Shown here: piece after piece, positions 1 through 6,275 of the stretch
How the letters are laid out: each line of letters begins with the position of its first letter
Position numbering within the stretch: position 1 is the first letter of the stretch
Position numbers and translations under genes: made by a program
Assembly (NCBI GenBank): GCA_020725335.1
Contig: DYFF01000003.1
Span: forward strand, 62,001-126,000
Direction: 5' to 3'
From: Thermodesulfovibrio sp.
Lineage (GTDB): Bacteria > Nitrospirota > Thermodesulfovibrionia > Thermodesulfovibrionales > Thermodesulfovibrionaceae
DNA length: 64,000 nt
The notes under the pieces: model-generated
Told to the model about the DNA's origin: nothing
Databases searched by the model: none
Seen by the model: only the letters and a program-made list of their open reading frames with translations

Positions 1-300
1 CTCTCTCTTTCATTCCGAGGACTCCCATCCTGTCATTCCGAGGCACGAAGTGCCGAGGAATCCCTTCCACCTTGAGGAGACCCCTCGCTAACGCTCGGGG
101 TGACAAAGAGAGAGTCATTCCGAGGGACTCAATGTCCCGAGGAATCTCTGATCTGCTCCATTACGGGAAAAGGGATGGGATTACTCCCCCTCGCTTTGCT
201 CGGGGTCGGAATTACAGAGTAAGGCTGTTATTCCGAGCCGAAGCGAAGCCCGAGGCAGTAGGCGAAGGGTCTGCGAGGAATCTCCGTCCACTGTGTCCAT
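1..300. repeat. Cluster of short palindromic repeats
   Basis: No gene is supported here. About six degenerate units of 30-60 bp occur back to back. They share half-sites like TCATTCCGAGG and CCGAGGAATC, or the variant GACCCCTCGC...CGGGGTGACA, around a small variable palindromic core such as GGCAC-GAA-GTGCC at 38-54. Units lie near 9-27, 31-66, 67-104, 113-152, 172-213 and 228-287, in both orientations. The composition is clearly richer in G+C than the rest of the window. A reading frame at 72-302 is only a run through these repeats. Confidence 0.85.
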
Positions 301-380
301 AATTCAACATTGTGTGTTTCGAAGAATACATTTTAATATAGATAAACTTTTAAAATTCAACCTTTAACCTCTGGCAGACA

Positions 381-419
381 AATTGCTGATGATTACTGTT
401 GTAAGTCAGAGAAGCAATT
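381..419 (+). other. Inverted repeat upstream of the porin promoter
   Basis: AATTGCT at 381-387 pairs with AGCAATT at 413-419, and TGATTAC/GTAAGTCA can extend the stem inside. There is no T-run, so it is not a clear terminator. It lies just upstream of the porin -35 box and could be an operator or a remnant of a repeat. Between 300 and 440 I see nothing else. Confidence 0.4.
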
Positions 420-439
420 GTGACGAGGAAACTGCCCCC

Positions 440-468
440 TTGACAGAGGGGAGAAAGTATGTTAAAAT
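440..468 (+). promoter_or_regulatory. Sigma70-type promoter of the porin gene
   Basis: TTGACA (440-445), a 17-bp spacer and TAAAAT (463-468) give a near-consensus housekeeping promoter. Transcription should begin near 475, leaving an unusually long 5' leader of about 140 nt before the porin start codon at 618. Confidence 0.7.
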
Positions 469-474
469 TTTTTA

Positions 475-617
475 AACTTTAAAAAAAGGAGGTGAGAGGC
501 AAGCACGGTGCAACGGGGGCAACCCCATATGTCATTCCGAGGGCTTTAGTCCGAGGAATCTGTTGTCTTACCACCGTCCTTGACGGTGTAACTGAACTAA
601 CCGATGGAGGTTAGGAA
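475..617 (+). promoter_or_regulatory. Structured 5' leader of the porin mRNA (candidate switch)
   Basis: The leader holds a perfect AAGGAGGTGA (486-495) not followed by a clear gene, a GGGG-GCAA-CCCC hairpin with a GNRA loop (515-526), and one palindromic repeat unit (531-560). CACCGT (572-577) is complementary both to ACGGTG upstream (505-510) and to ACGGTG downstream (583-588), so two pairings exclude each other. A last hairpin, CTAACC (597-602) with GGTTAG (609-614), covers the Shine-Dalgarno GGAGG (606-610). This is the layout of a riboswitch or attenuator. The class is unknown: short blocks recall c-di-GMP-I (GEMM) RNAs, but I cannot find the GEMM core. Confidence 0.45.
531..561. repeat. 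Single palindromic repeat unit inside the porin leader
   Basis: GTCATTCCGAGGGC...GTCCGAGGAATC is one unit of the same family as the cluster at 1-300, here inside the transcribed leader of the porin gene. Confidence 0.75.
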
Positions 618-2021
618 GTGAAAAAATATGCAAGTCTTTTAGCCGTATTTGTTCTTCTTCTTGGCTTTGCGGCCATCTCTTACTCTGCACCAGCAGAGAT
701 TCCAGCAGACACCTCAGCAGTAATCGCAAAAGGCAAAACCCAGATAACCCTCGGCGGTGAATTGAGATTCAGAGGAATGTATGGAAGCAATCTTGAGGTA
801 TGGGATAGAAATGATTATGATACTATTTCCTCAAGTTTACGTTCATATGATATTTCAAAAGAGAAAAGTGCTAATAAATCATATTACGACTATCGCGTAA
901 GGCTCTCTTTGGAGGCAAAGGTTACTCCCAATACAACCGGTTATATTGAGCTTGAGAGTGGTGATGATTACAAAACTGATAACGTAGATTGGGGTAAAAA
1001 TACAGGTGGAGCAAGAGGAAACTATCCATTTGGTAATACAAAAGACTCCAATCTCTCAATCCGTCAGGCATGGATTCAATATCAGGGTAGTGGACTTCTT
1101 GGTGTTCCCGCTGGTGTAAAGGTTGGTCGTCAGCTCATTAAGCTTGGCTACGGTCTATTCTTTGACCATACTTACTTTGGCGATGACGCAATCCTTGTGT
1201 TTGTTCAGCCAGTAAAAGAATTAACCATTGCTGCTCATACAATCAAGTTCTATGAGAATAATAGAACGTTAAGCGATGATTCTACAGCTTACGGAATCCT
1301 TGCTGCCTATGCAGGCAAAGGCTGGGGATTAAGCGGTGATATTACCTATGTTGACCATCAGAATTTGGCTGGATCCGCCATTCATCTTTGGAATATCGGC
1401 TTAAGAGGAAATGTTGACGATATCGCAGGCACGGGTCTTGGCTTCAGAGCAGATATTGAATTTCAGACTGGAAAGCTTGATCTTCCAACTGGACACGATC
1501 CTAAATTCAAAGGCTGGGCAGCCCTTGCAGGACTTGACTACAAGTTCAAGACAATACCTCTCAGCTTAACCCTTGAGTATGCAATCGGGAGTGGTGACAA
1601 GGAAGATAGCGATGACATTAAAGCATTCATCACAGCCCTTGGTCAGGAACAGCATTACACATTCGTATATGAATATTTTGCTCCTTCAGCTTGTAACTTT
1701 GGTGCAAATACAAGAACAGGTCTCTGCAATACCCAGTATGTAAAGCTTGGTGGTGCCTATGACATCACAAAAGACCTCAAGGCTGAGCTTTATGGTTACT
1801 GGTTAAGAGCCCACAGAGCAGTTGCAATTAATGGATACAGCGAGACATCAAAGAAACTTGGTTGGGAAGTTGATGCAAAGGTAACCTACAATATTGACAA
1901 AGGCCTTACTTACTTCGTAGAGGGTGGCTACTTCTGGCCTGGCAAAGCCTACAAGCTTGCATCTGATAAAGATGCCGATGATGCCTGGGCAGTAAGACAC
2001 GGCATCACCCTTAAGTTCTAA
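618..2021 (+). CDS. Outer-membrane porin (alginate-export-like beta-barrel)
   Basis: A 467-residue protein starting at GTG 618 with GGAGG 7 nt upstream. Residues 1-23 form a signal peptide ending in a YSA-type cleavage site. The rest alternates short polar/aromatic strands typical of a beta-barrel, with repeated W/Y/F-rich segments such as IRQAWIQYQG and KVGRQLIKLGYG. It ends in Phe (GITLKF), the usual C-terminal signal for Bam-dependent insertion. The pattern resembles the alginate-export/OprD-like porin superfamily of anaerobes, but the substrate is unknown. It is a single gene with its own promoter and long structured leader, followed by two hairpins. Outer-membrane location is well supported; the family name is tentative. 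Confidence 0.75.
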   Translation: MKKYASLLAVFVLLLGFAAISYSAPAEIPADTSAVIAKGKTQITLGGELRFRGMYGSNLEVWDRNDYDTISSSLRSYDISKEKSANKSYYDYRVRLSLEAKVTPNTTGYIELESGDDYKTDNVDWGKNTGGARGNYPFGNTKDSNLSIRQAWIQYQGSGLLGVPAGVKVGRQLIKLGYGLFFDHTYFGDDAILVFVQPVKELTIAAHTIKFYENNRTLSDDSTAYGILAAYAGKGWGLSGDITYVDHQNLAGSAIHLWNIGLRGNVDDIAGTGLGFRADIEFQTGKLDLPTGHDPKFKGWAALAGLDYKFKTIPLSLTLEYAIGSGDKEDSDDIKAFITALGQEQHYTFVYEYFAPSACNFGANTRTGLCNTQYVKLGGAYDITKDLKAELYGYWLRAHRAVAINGYSETSKKLGWEVDAKVTYNIDKGLTYFVEGGYFWPGKAYKLASDKDADDAWAVRHGITLKF

Positions 2022-2059
2022 ATGCCTTAAAGAGGGGGTATCCCCCCTATTTAAGGCAT
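2022..2059 (+). terminator. Long hairpin directly after the porin stop codon
   Basis: ATGCCTTAAAgAGGGGG (from 2022) pairs with CCCCCTaTTTAAGGCAT (to 2059) around a very short loop. No T-run follows. It is probably a transcript-end or 3'-stabilising stem and runs straight into a palindromic repeat unit. Confidence 0.6.
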
Positions 2060-2426
2060 CCCGAGGCGTAAGCCGAGGGATCTCAAAACACTGCACCGTG
2101 TTTGCCAACCATAAAGGCGGGGAATTCACCCCGCCTTTATATTTTGTCATTCCGAAGGGTCTCAATGACCTTTTACCCGTCATTCCGAGCACCCTCAATG
2201 CCCTCATTTTCTCATTCCGAGGGGCTCAATGCCCCGAGGAATCTCTGACTCTCCTGCATCCTGAGGAGATTCCTCGGCACTTCGTGCCTCGGAATGACAG
2301 CTTAGGAAGTCATCCCGAGGATATTGCCCTAAGGATCTTCTTGTTATGGGATTCCTCGCCTTCGCTTAGCTCGGCTCGGAATGACAACCCACTCTGTCAC
2401 CCCGAGCGATAGCGAGGGGTCTCCTC
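2057..2426. repeat. Second cluster of palindromic repeats
   Basis: The stretch between the porin and the GIY-YIG gene has no supported gene. About eight units lie in both orientations, near 2057-2082, 2145-2170, 2178-2203, 2211-2250, 2262-2298, 2308-2340, 2345-2386 and 2395-2425. Example half-sites are GAGATTCCTCGG and CTCGGAATGACA. The terminator at 2111-2145 sits among them. Reading frames at 1848-2207 (minus) and 2098-2412 (plus) are repeat read-through. Confidence 0.85.
2111..2145 (+). terminator. Rho-independent terminator downstream of the porin
   Basis: A perfect 12-bp stem, ATAAAGGCGGGG (2111-2122) with CCCCGCCTTTAT (2129-2140), is followed by ATTTT. It is the likely end of the porin transcript. 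Confidence 0.8.
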
Positions 2427-2438
2427 CTTTATGCTATA

Positions 2439-2447
2439 TGCTAAAAT
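2439..2447 (+). promoter_or_regulatory. Extended -10 promoter of the GIY-YIG gene
   Basis: TG-C-TAAAAT (2439-2447) is an extended -10 element seven bases before the ATG at 2454. The predicted transcription start therefore falls on or next to the start codon, and there is no Shine-Dalgarno. The transcript is probably leaderless. Confidence 0.45.
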
Positions 2448-2453
2448 ACTCCT

Positions 2454-2750
2454 ATGTCTAAGCAATACTATGTCTACATAATGACAAACAAATATAACAC
2501 TGTGCTTTACACTGGTGTCACAAATGACCTCGTAAGAAGAGTTTATGAGCATAAGAATAAGTTGATAGATGGCTTTACAGCGAAGTATAACGTAACCAAG
2601 CTCGTTTACTATGAGATTGCACAGGATGCTAACGAAGCAATAAAAAGAGAGAAACAGATAAAGGGATGGAACAGGGACAAGAAGAAGGCTTTGATAGAAG
2701 GTTTAAATCCTCAATGGAGAGACCTTTATGAGGAGATTTTGGGAGGATGA
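2454..2750 (+). CDS. Small GIY-YIG nuclease-domain protein
   Basis: A 98-residue stand-alone GIY-YIG domain of the YhbQ/UPF0213 type. Visible signatures are YYVYIM (residues 5-10, the GIY strand), LYTGVTNDLVRR (18-29, the YIG strand and the catalytic Arg helix), the basic EHK after it, and IKREKQIKGW, which carries the conserved Glu and ends the domain. The family fold cuts DNA as a monomer; the role of these short single-domain members is unsettled. The gene lies inside a dense array of palindromic repeats (units end about 30 bp upstream and resume about 10 bp downstream), which suggests a link between the nuclease and the repeats. No Shine-Dalgarno is visible, and expression may be leaderless. 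Confidence 0.85.
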   Translation: MSKQYYVYIMTNKYNTVLYTGVTNDLVRRVYEHKNKLIDGFTAKYNVTKLVYYEIAQDANEAIKREKQIKGWNRDKKKALIEGLNPQWRDLYEEILGG

Positions 2751-2755
2751 AGAGA

Positions 2756-2861
2756 AAAGGAGATTCCTCGTCGCTTACACTCCTCGGAATGACAGAAAAA
2801 ATTCACCTCGGAATGATACCGTTTCTGTCACCCTGAGGCATAAGTCGAGGGGTCTCTGATT
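2756..2861. repeat. Palindromic repeats downstream of the GIY-YIG gene
   Basis: Two or three units (about 2760-2795 and 2825-2860) sit between the GIY-YIG stop and the DUF2283 gene, with the half-sites GAGATTCCTCG and CTCGGAATGACA. The repeat-like bases GTCATACTGAAAGAGATGA at 2864-2882 even provide the stop codon and last residues of the DUF2283 gene. Confidence 0.8.
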
Positions 2862-2866
2862 TTATG

Positions 2867-3088
2867 TCATACTGAAAGAGATGACGGAGTATTTAATTCT
2901 AAGAGACTTTTGATACTTTCCATAATTTCAATTCGTTTTGAAGCGTTGAGGATTTCTATACCAGCTACTTTGTTATCAGAAGTGAAATCAATAATAATAT
3001 CTGGAGCAACCTCCTCGCTTTCTACTACAGGTTCGCTTAATATCTGAATATATATTGCGTCAACATCTCTATCGTATTCAACTTTCAT
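2867..3088 (-). CDS. DUF2283 protein (possible antitoxin partner)
   Basis: A 73-residue protein. The core, MKVEYDRDVDAIYIQI then a run ending in KVAGIEILNAS, is the DUF2283 signature. A good AGGAGG precedes the ATG at 3088, which overlaps the TGA of the upstream DUF4258 gene by 4 nt (ATGA), so the two are translationally coupled. DUF2283 and DUF4258 genes commonly occur side by side and look like a toxin-antitoxin type pair; no activity is proven. The last few residues (about LSV) and the stop codon come from a palindromic repeat unit, so the natural C-terminus has probably been remodelled by a repeat insertion. Confidence 0.8.
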   Translation of the reverse strand: MKVEYDRDVDAIYIQILSEPVVESEEVAPDIIIDFTSDNKVAGIEILNASKRIEIMESIKSLLELNTPSSLSV

Positions 3089-3330
3089 ATCTTTATCCTC
3101 CTGTCAAAAAAAGCTGTAATTATTAATCTATTCTTAGGATTTACAACTACTTTCAATACCTTTCCTCCGAATTCTTCAATTTTTTTAAATAGGTGTAATT
3201 CATTTTCGCTAACTCTGATTTCCATATGGGGTTGTTCTATTGTTTTCCATATCCACTCTTTTTTTATCTCTTTTCTTATATGAAGCATTGTTAATGCATG
3301 TTTTGAAAACTTATATTCACTTTGGGTCAT
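3085..3330 (-). CDS. DUF4258 protein (possible toxin-like partner)
   Basis: About 81 residues. The pattern FSKHALTMLHIRKE, a middle strand with VSENELHLFKK, and KVLKVVVNPKNRLIITAFFDRR matches DUF4258, a small RelE/BrnT-like fold. An upstream in-frame ATG at 3339 exists, but it overlaps a perfect TATAAT -10 box (3338-3343 on this strand), which puts the transcription start next to the ATG at 3330; I prefer 3330 and a leaderless message. It is coupled to the DUF2283 gene by an ATGA overlap. A toxin role is inferred from family and arrangement only. Confidence 0.75.
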   Translation of the reverse strand: MTQSEYKFSKHALTMLHIRKEIKKEWIWKTIEQPHMEIRVSENELHLFKKIEEFGGKVLKVVVNPKNRLIITAFFDRRIKI

Positions 3331-3337
3331 CTGTAAC

Positions 3338-3343
3338 ATTATA
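3338..3343 (-). promoter_or_regulatory. -10 box of the DUF4258-DUF2283 pair
   Basis: TATAAT on the minus strand, with only a weak -35 (TTCATT) 17 bp upstream. Transcription would start within a base or two of the ATG at 3330. Confidence 0.45.
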
Positions 3344-3389
3344 CAACATAAAAATACAAAATGAATAATAGAGCATTAATATTTTCCTT

Positions 3390-3535
3390 TTTGTCATTCC
3401 GAACGGAGTGAGGAATCTCCTTTTCAGAGATTCCTCGGGGTATCGAACCCCTCGGGATGACAGAAGGAAGAAGACCCTTCGCTTTCGCTCGGTGTGACAT
3501 AGAAAAGACGTCATTCTGATGAGTCTCAATGCCCT
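3390..3535. repeat. Last cluster of palindromic repeats
   Basis: Four units lie at about 3393-3420, 3424-3465, 3467-3505 and 3509-3535, just upstream of the tRNA promoter. I see no further unit of this family after this point in the window. Confidence 0.8.
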
Positions 3536-3546
3536 TATTGCTTAAT

Positions 3547-3576
3547 TTGACAACATAGGTTTTTTTATGCTATACA
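3547..3576 (+). promoter_or_regulatory. Promoter of the tRNA-Gln/tRNA-Glu unit
   Basis: TTGACA (3547-3552), an 18-bp spacer and TATACA (3571-3576) place the start near 3583, five bases before tRNA-Gln. Confidence 0.65.
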
Positions 3577-3587
3577 ATAAAATGTAT

Positions 3588-3658
3588 TGGGGAGTCGTCT
3601 AACGGCAGGACGGCAGACTCTGGATCTGCTTGTAGGGGTTCGAATCCTCTCTCCCCAG
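3588..3658 (+). tRNA. tRNA-Gln (CUG)
   Basis: A full 71-nt cloverleaf. Acceptor TGGGGAG pairs with CTCCCCA, anticodon loop CTCTGGA gives CTG, and the T-arm reads AGGGG-TTCGAAT-CCTCT. The discriminator is G and CCA is not encoded. It is seven bases from tRNA-Glu and probably shares its transcript. Confidence 0.95.
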
Positions 3659-3665
3659 TAACTGA

Positions 3666-3740
3666 GGTCCCATCGTCTAGCCAGGTCGAGGACGTAGCCC
3701 TCTCAAGGCTAAAACACGGGTTCGAATCCCGTTGGGACCG
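3666..3740 (+). tRNA. tRNA-Glu (CUC)
   Basis: A full 75-nt cloverleaf. Acceptor GGTCCCA pairs with TGGGACC, the anticodon loop CTCTCAA gives CTC, and the T-arm contains GGGTTCGAATCCC. CCA is not encoded. The next protein gene starts only 22 nt downstream. Confidence 0.95.
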
Positions 3741-3762
3741 TTTTAATTTATATAACTAAAAT

Positions 3763-4689
3763 ATGAGAAAATTATATTTTTTGATATTATTACCTCTTTT
3801 CATAATAGTATCCCCCCAAGCTAATACATTAGCTCAGAGTTTTACAATTTCAAATGATACCTCATTAGTTGGCTCTATTACGTATCATTCAGTAAAAAAA
3901 GGTGAATCTTTAATTGAATTAGCAAGGCACTATAACCTTGGCTACAATGAAATAGTATCTGCAAATTTCAATATTGACCCTTTTGTGCCACAGGATGGTA
4001 GTAAAATTATTATTCCTACCTTCTGGATTCTGCCTGAAAGACCAGCTAATTTTCAAGGAATTTTAATAAATCTTTCTGAAATGAGGCTGTATTATTTTCA
4101 TAAAAAAACACAGCTTACAACATTTCCAATTGGCATAGGTGACGACGGTATTGAAACTCCTGTGGGTAAATTTAAAATATCTCATAAGATGGTTAATCCC
4201 CCTTGGTATGTGCCAGAATCAATAAGGCAAGAAAGACCAGAACTGCCTGCAGTTGTACCACCAGGACCTGAAAATCCATTAGGAAGCCATGCTATGAGGC
4301 TTTCAGGGCTTAGTTATCTTATTCACGGAACAAATAGACCTTGGGCAATAGGAAGAAAAGTTACCCATGGTTGTATTAGGCTTTATCCTGAAGATATTCC
4401 AAAATTATTTGAAATAGTACCTATAGGAACAGAAGTCATTATAACAAGACAACCTGTGAAAGTTGGAAAACTTGGAGATGAAATTTATGTTGAGGTTCAT
4501 TTAGATGATCAATTAGATAATTTTGATTATTTACAAAATGCGATAGAACTATTAGCTAAAAAGGGATATTTAAAATATGTGGACACTTTCAAACTTTATC
4601 ACGTAATAAAAATGAAAAGCGGTATTCCCACCTCTGTAACCACTAAAAATAAAGAGCCACAGGTAATTATATCTGACCCGTGGCTCTAA
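3763..4689 (+). CDS. LysM and L,D-transpeptidase (YkuD) protein
   Basis: A 308-residue exported enzyme that makes or uses meso-DAP peptide links in peptidoglycan. Residues 1-24 are a signal peptide. A LysM domain spans about 40-85 (YHSVKKGESLIELARHYNLG to IIIPTFW), and a YkuD domain about 98-235. The catalytic signature is HGTN (188-191) and THGCIRLY (201-208), with Cys204 as nucleophile. About 70 residues follow. This is the ErfK/YbiS architecture, whose members also attach Braun lipoprotein to the wall in enterics. No clear Shine-Dalgarno precedes the ATG, which lies 22 nt after tRNA-Glu, so it may be read from the tRNA promoter. It converges on a lipoprotein gene of the type such an enzyme could use. 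Confidence 0.9.
   Translation: MRKLYFLILLPLFIIVSPQANTLAQSFTISNDTSLVGSITYHSVKKGESLIELARHYNLGYNEIVSANFNIDPFVPQDGSKIIIPTFWILPERPANFQGILINLSEMRLYYFHKKTQLTTFPIGIGDDGIETPVGKFKISHKMVNPPWYVPESIRQERPELPAVVPPGPENPLGSHAMRLSGLSYLIHGTNRPWAIGRKVTHGCIRLYPEDIPKLFEIVPIGTEVIITRQPVKVGKLGDEIYVEVHLDDQLDNFDYLQNAIELLAKKGYLKYVDTFKLYHVIKMKSGIPTSVTTKNKEPQVIISDPWL
4653..4687. terminator. Bidirectional terminator shared by the transpeptidase and lipoprotein genes
   Basis: AGAGCCAC (4653-4660) pairs with GTGGCTCT (4680-4687). On the minus strand it is followed by TTTATTTTT, a good terminator for the lipoprotein gene. On the plus strand it forms the last codons of the transpeptidase gene and is followed by an A-rich stretch. 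Confidence 0.7.
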
Positions 4690-4706
4690 AAATTAATTAG
4701 AAAAAA

Positions 4707-5015
4707 CTATTTCTTCTGCTGAAGTTCAAAAGCTTTGCCTGCTTTCTCAGCGGCTGCTTCAGCTCTCTTTGCTGCATCTTCAGCTCTCTTTGCTGCTGCT
4801 TCAGCCTTGTTTACTGCCTCGTCAGCTTTCTTGCAGCAGTCGTCTACTTTTTTACCAAGAGCATCAACTTTTGAATCAAGAGCATTACATTTGTTTTCAA
4901 GCTTACTTATTCTGTCAACAAGAGGGTCAATCTCTTGTTTTACATAATCCTTAGAAGCACAACCGAATGCGAAAACAAACATTGCAGCTATTGCAATAGC
5001 TAATAATCTCTTCAT
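4707..5015 (-). CDS. Braun-type (Lpp-like) alanine-rich lipoprotein
   Basis: A 102-residue lipoprotein: signal and lipobox FAFGC with the lipidated Cys19, then an all-helical region. Residues 30-60 carry leucine heptads (RISKLENKCNALDSKVDALG) and residues 62-95 are an alanine/lysine zipper with repeated AEAAAKRAED-like units. It ends LQQKK, so the last residue is Lys, as in E. coli Lpp, whose terminal Lys is joined to peptidoglycan by an L,D-transpeptidase. Position +2 after Cys is Ala, which favours outer-membrane sorting. Three extra Cys (43, 60, 61) are unusual. A strong AAAGGAGGTG and its own promoter suggest high expression. The neighbouring gene encodes an L,D-transpeptidase. Homology to true Lpp is not shown; the resemblance is architectural. 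Confidence 0.75.
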   Translation of the reverse strand: MKRLLAIAIAAMFVFAFGCASKDYVKQEIDPLVDRISKLENKCNALDSKVDALGKKVDDCCKKADEAVNKAEAAAKRAEDAAKRAEAAAEKAGKAFELQQKK

Positions 5016-5055
5016 AATTGTTCACCTCCTTTCTTTTATTATTTGATTTATTTCA

Positions 5056-5084
5056 AGTTTACCCTAATTATTACAAAAAATCAA
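5056..5084 (-). promoter_or_regulatory. Promoter of the lipoprotein gene
   Basis: On the minus strand TTGATT (5084-5079) is 17 bp from TAAACT (5061-5056). The -35 box overlaps the ribD stop codon, so the lipoprotein can be transcribed independently of ribD. Confidence 0.55.
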
Positions 5085-6172
5085 CCTTTTTTTAGGTATC
5101 CTTCAATTAATATATCTACCTTTAACTTTTTAACTGATAATTCCTCTAATTCGTAAGATTCACTTAATCTTCTATAAAAATTACCACCAATGCATGGATA
5201 TGAATCCTTTCCTCCAATTATTTTAGGTGCTATAAAAAACATTATCTTATCAACAATATTATGTTGCAATGCATAGGCATTTAAAGAAGAACCTCCCTCT
5301 ATCATTAAAGAGATTATTCCCCTTTTGCCGAGTTCTTTCATCAGCCAGTTTAGCTCTACTTTGTCTGAGTTATAGGGTATAAATTCAACTCCTCTATTTG
5401 AGAGAATTTTTTCCTTTTCAGTAACAAGAAAATCCTCTTTTACTATCGCAATCGTCTTTGGTGGGGGATTGTAGATATGATAGTCAAAAGGAATTTTTAA
5501 CTCTGGATCAATGACTATTCTTATGGGATTTTTACCTCCCTTAATTCTCGCTGTTAATCGTGAATTATCATTAATTACAGTTCCGTATGCTGTTAATATA
5601 GCATCTACTTGTGAACGAAGTTTATGTACTAATTTCCTTGATTGTTCAGAAGTTATCCATTTGGATTCTCCTTCAGGAGTGGCAATTTTACCATCTAAAG
5701 TCATAGCAATTTTGAGAATAACAAAAGGCATTTTTGTGCTTATGTATTTGATATAAAATTCGTTTAATTTTTTAGCTTCTGACTCAAGAATTCCCTCTAC
5801 AACTTCTATTCCATGATTTTTAAGTAATTCTATTCCTTTTCCTGAAACTTCTGGATTAGGATCTCTCATTGCTATTACAACTCTTTTAATACCTGAACTT
5901 ATAATCGCATCTGTACAAGGAGGGGTTCTTTTATTTCTATGACAACATGGCTCTAATGTTACATAAAGAGTTGAATCTTTCAAATGATGTGGTGATTTCA
6001 TTATTGCCTCAGCTTCTGCATGAGGTAAACCTGCTTTTTTATGATATCCCTCAGAAATTATTTTTCCATTTTTCACTATTACTGCACCAACCATTGGGTT
6101 AGGTGATGTTCTGTAAGCTGCTTTTTTGGCTAATTTTAAAGCCTTTTTCATAAAAAATTCATCATTAAACAT
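5081..6172 (-). CDS. ribD: Riboflavin biosynthesis deaminase/reductase RibD
   Basis: A two-domain enzyme of 363 residues that deaminates the pyrimidine made from GTP and then reduces its ribose. The N-terminal deaminase (about 1-145) has the zinc signature HAEAEA and PCCHRNKRTPPC. The C-terminal reductase (about 150-360) starts with FVILKIAMTLDGKIA and carries the IEGGSSLNAYAL loop. An ATG at 6184 is four codons upstream, but GGAG lies 6 nt before the ATG at 6172, so I take the latter. The gene stands alone; no other rib gene is in the window. Confidence 0.95.
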   Translation of the reverse strand: MFNDEFFMKKALKLAKKAAYRTSPNPMVGAVIVKNGKIISEGYHKKAGLPHAEAEAIMKSPHHLKDSTLYVTLEPCCHRNKRTPPCTDAIISSGIKRVVIAMRDPNPEVSGKGIELLKNHGIEVVEGILESEAKKLNEFYIKYISTKMPFVILKIAMTLDGKIATPEGESKWITSEQSRKLVHKLRSQVDAILTAYGTVINDNSRLTARIKGGKNPIRIVIDPELKIPFDYHIYNPPPKTIAIVKEDFLVTEKEKILSNRGVEFIPYNSDKVELNWLMKELGKRGIISLMIEGGSSLNAYALQHNIVDKIMFFIAPKIIGGKDSYPCIGGNFYRRLSESYELEELSVKKLKVDILIEGYLKKG

Positions 6173-6231
6173 TGGATACTCCATGTTTTTATTTCCATTA
6201 TTTTATCACAACTAATTCAATCCTCGAAAAG

Positions 6232-6261
6232 TTGACTTTCATCCTTTTATAATGATATAAA
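6232..6261 (+). promoter_or_regulatory. Promoter of tRNA-Gly and trmI
   Basis: TTGACT (6232-6237), an 18-bp spacer and TATAAA (6256-6261) put the start about 8 bases before tRNA-Gly. No terminator separates the tRNA from trmI. Confidence 0.6.
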
Positions 6262-6275
6262 AACTATAGTATGTT

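Noticed and set aside
72..302. Open frame of 76 codons
   Set aside because: It is a read-through of palindromic repeats, with no start context and no protein-like composition.
508..549. Leader peptide starting at GTG 508
   Set aside because: Thirteen codons only, with the AAGGAGGTGA slightly too far upstream (12 nt) and the second half made of a repeat unit; not supported enough to annotate.
475..617. Assignment of the porin leader as a c-di-GMP-I (GEMM) riboswitch
   Set aside because: A GNRA hairpin and a CCGATGG end resemble the class, but the conserved CGCAAAGCC core block is absent, so I leave the class open.
1848..2412. Open frames on both strands around the end of the porin gene
   Set aside because: They consist of porin antisense, the terminator and repeat units; no family resemblance and no Shine-Dalgarno.
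3317..3529. Minus-strand frame upstream of the DUF4258 gene
   Set aside because: It runs through repeats and the DUF4258 promoter; no plausible protein.
1..3535. Possible CRISPR array
   Set aside because: Units are degenerate, in both orientations and unevenly spaced, with no constant repeat-spacer pattern and no cas genes nearby.
4735..4954. Plus-strand frames opposite the lipoprotein gene
   Set aside because: Antisense shadows of the alanine-rich coding repeat.
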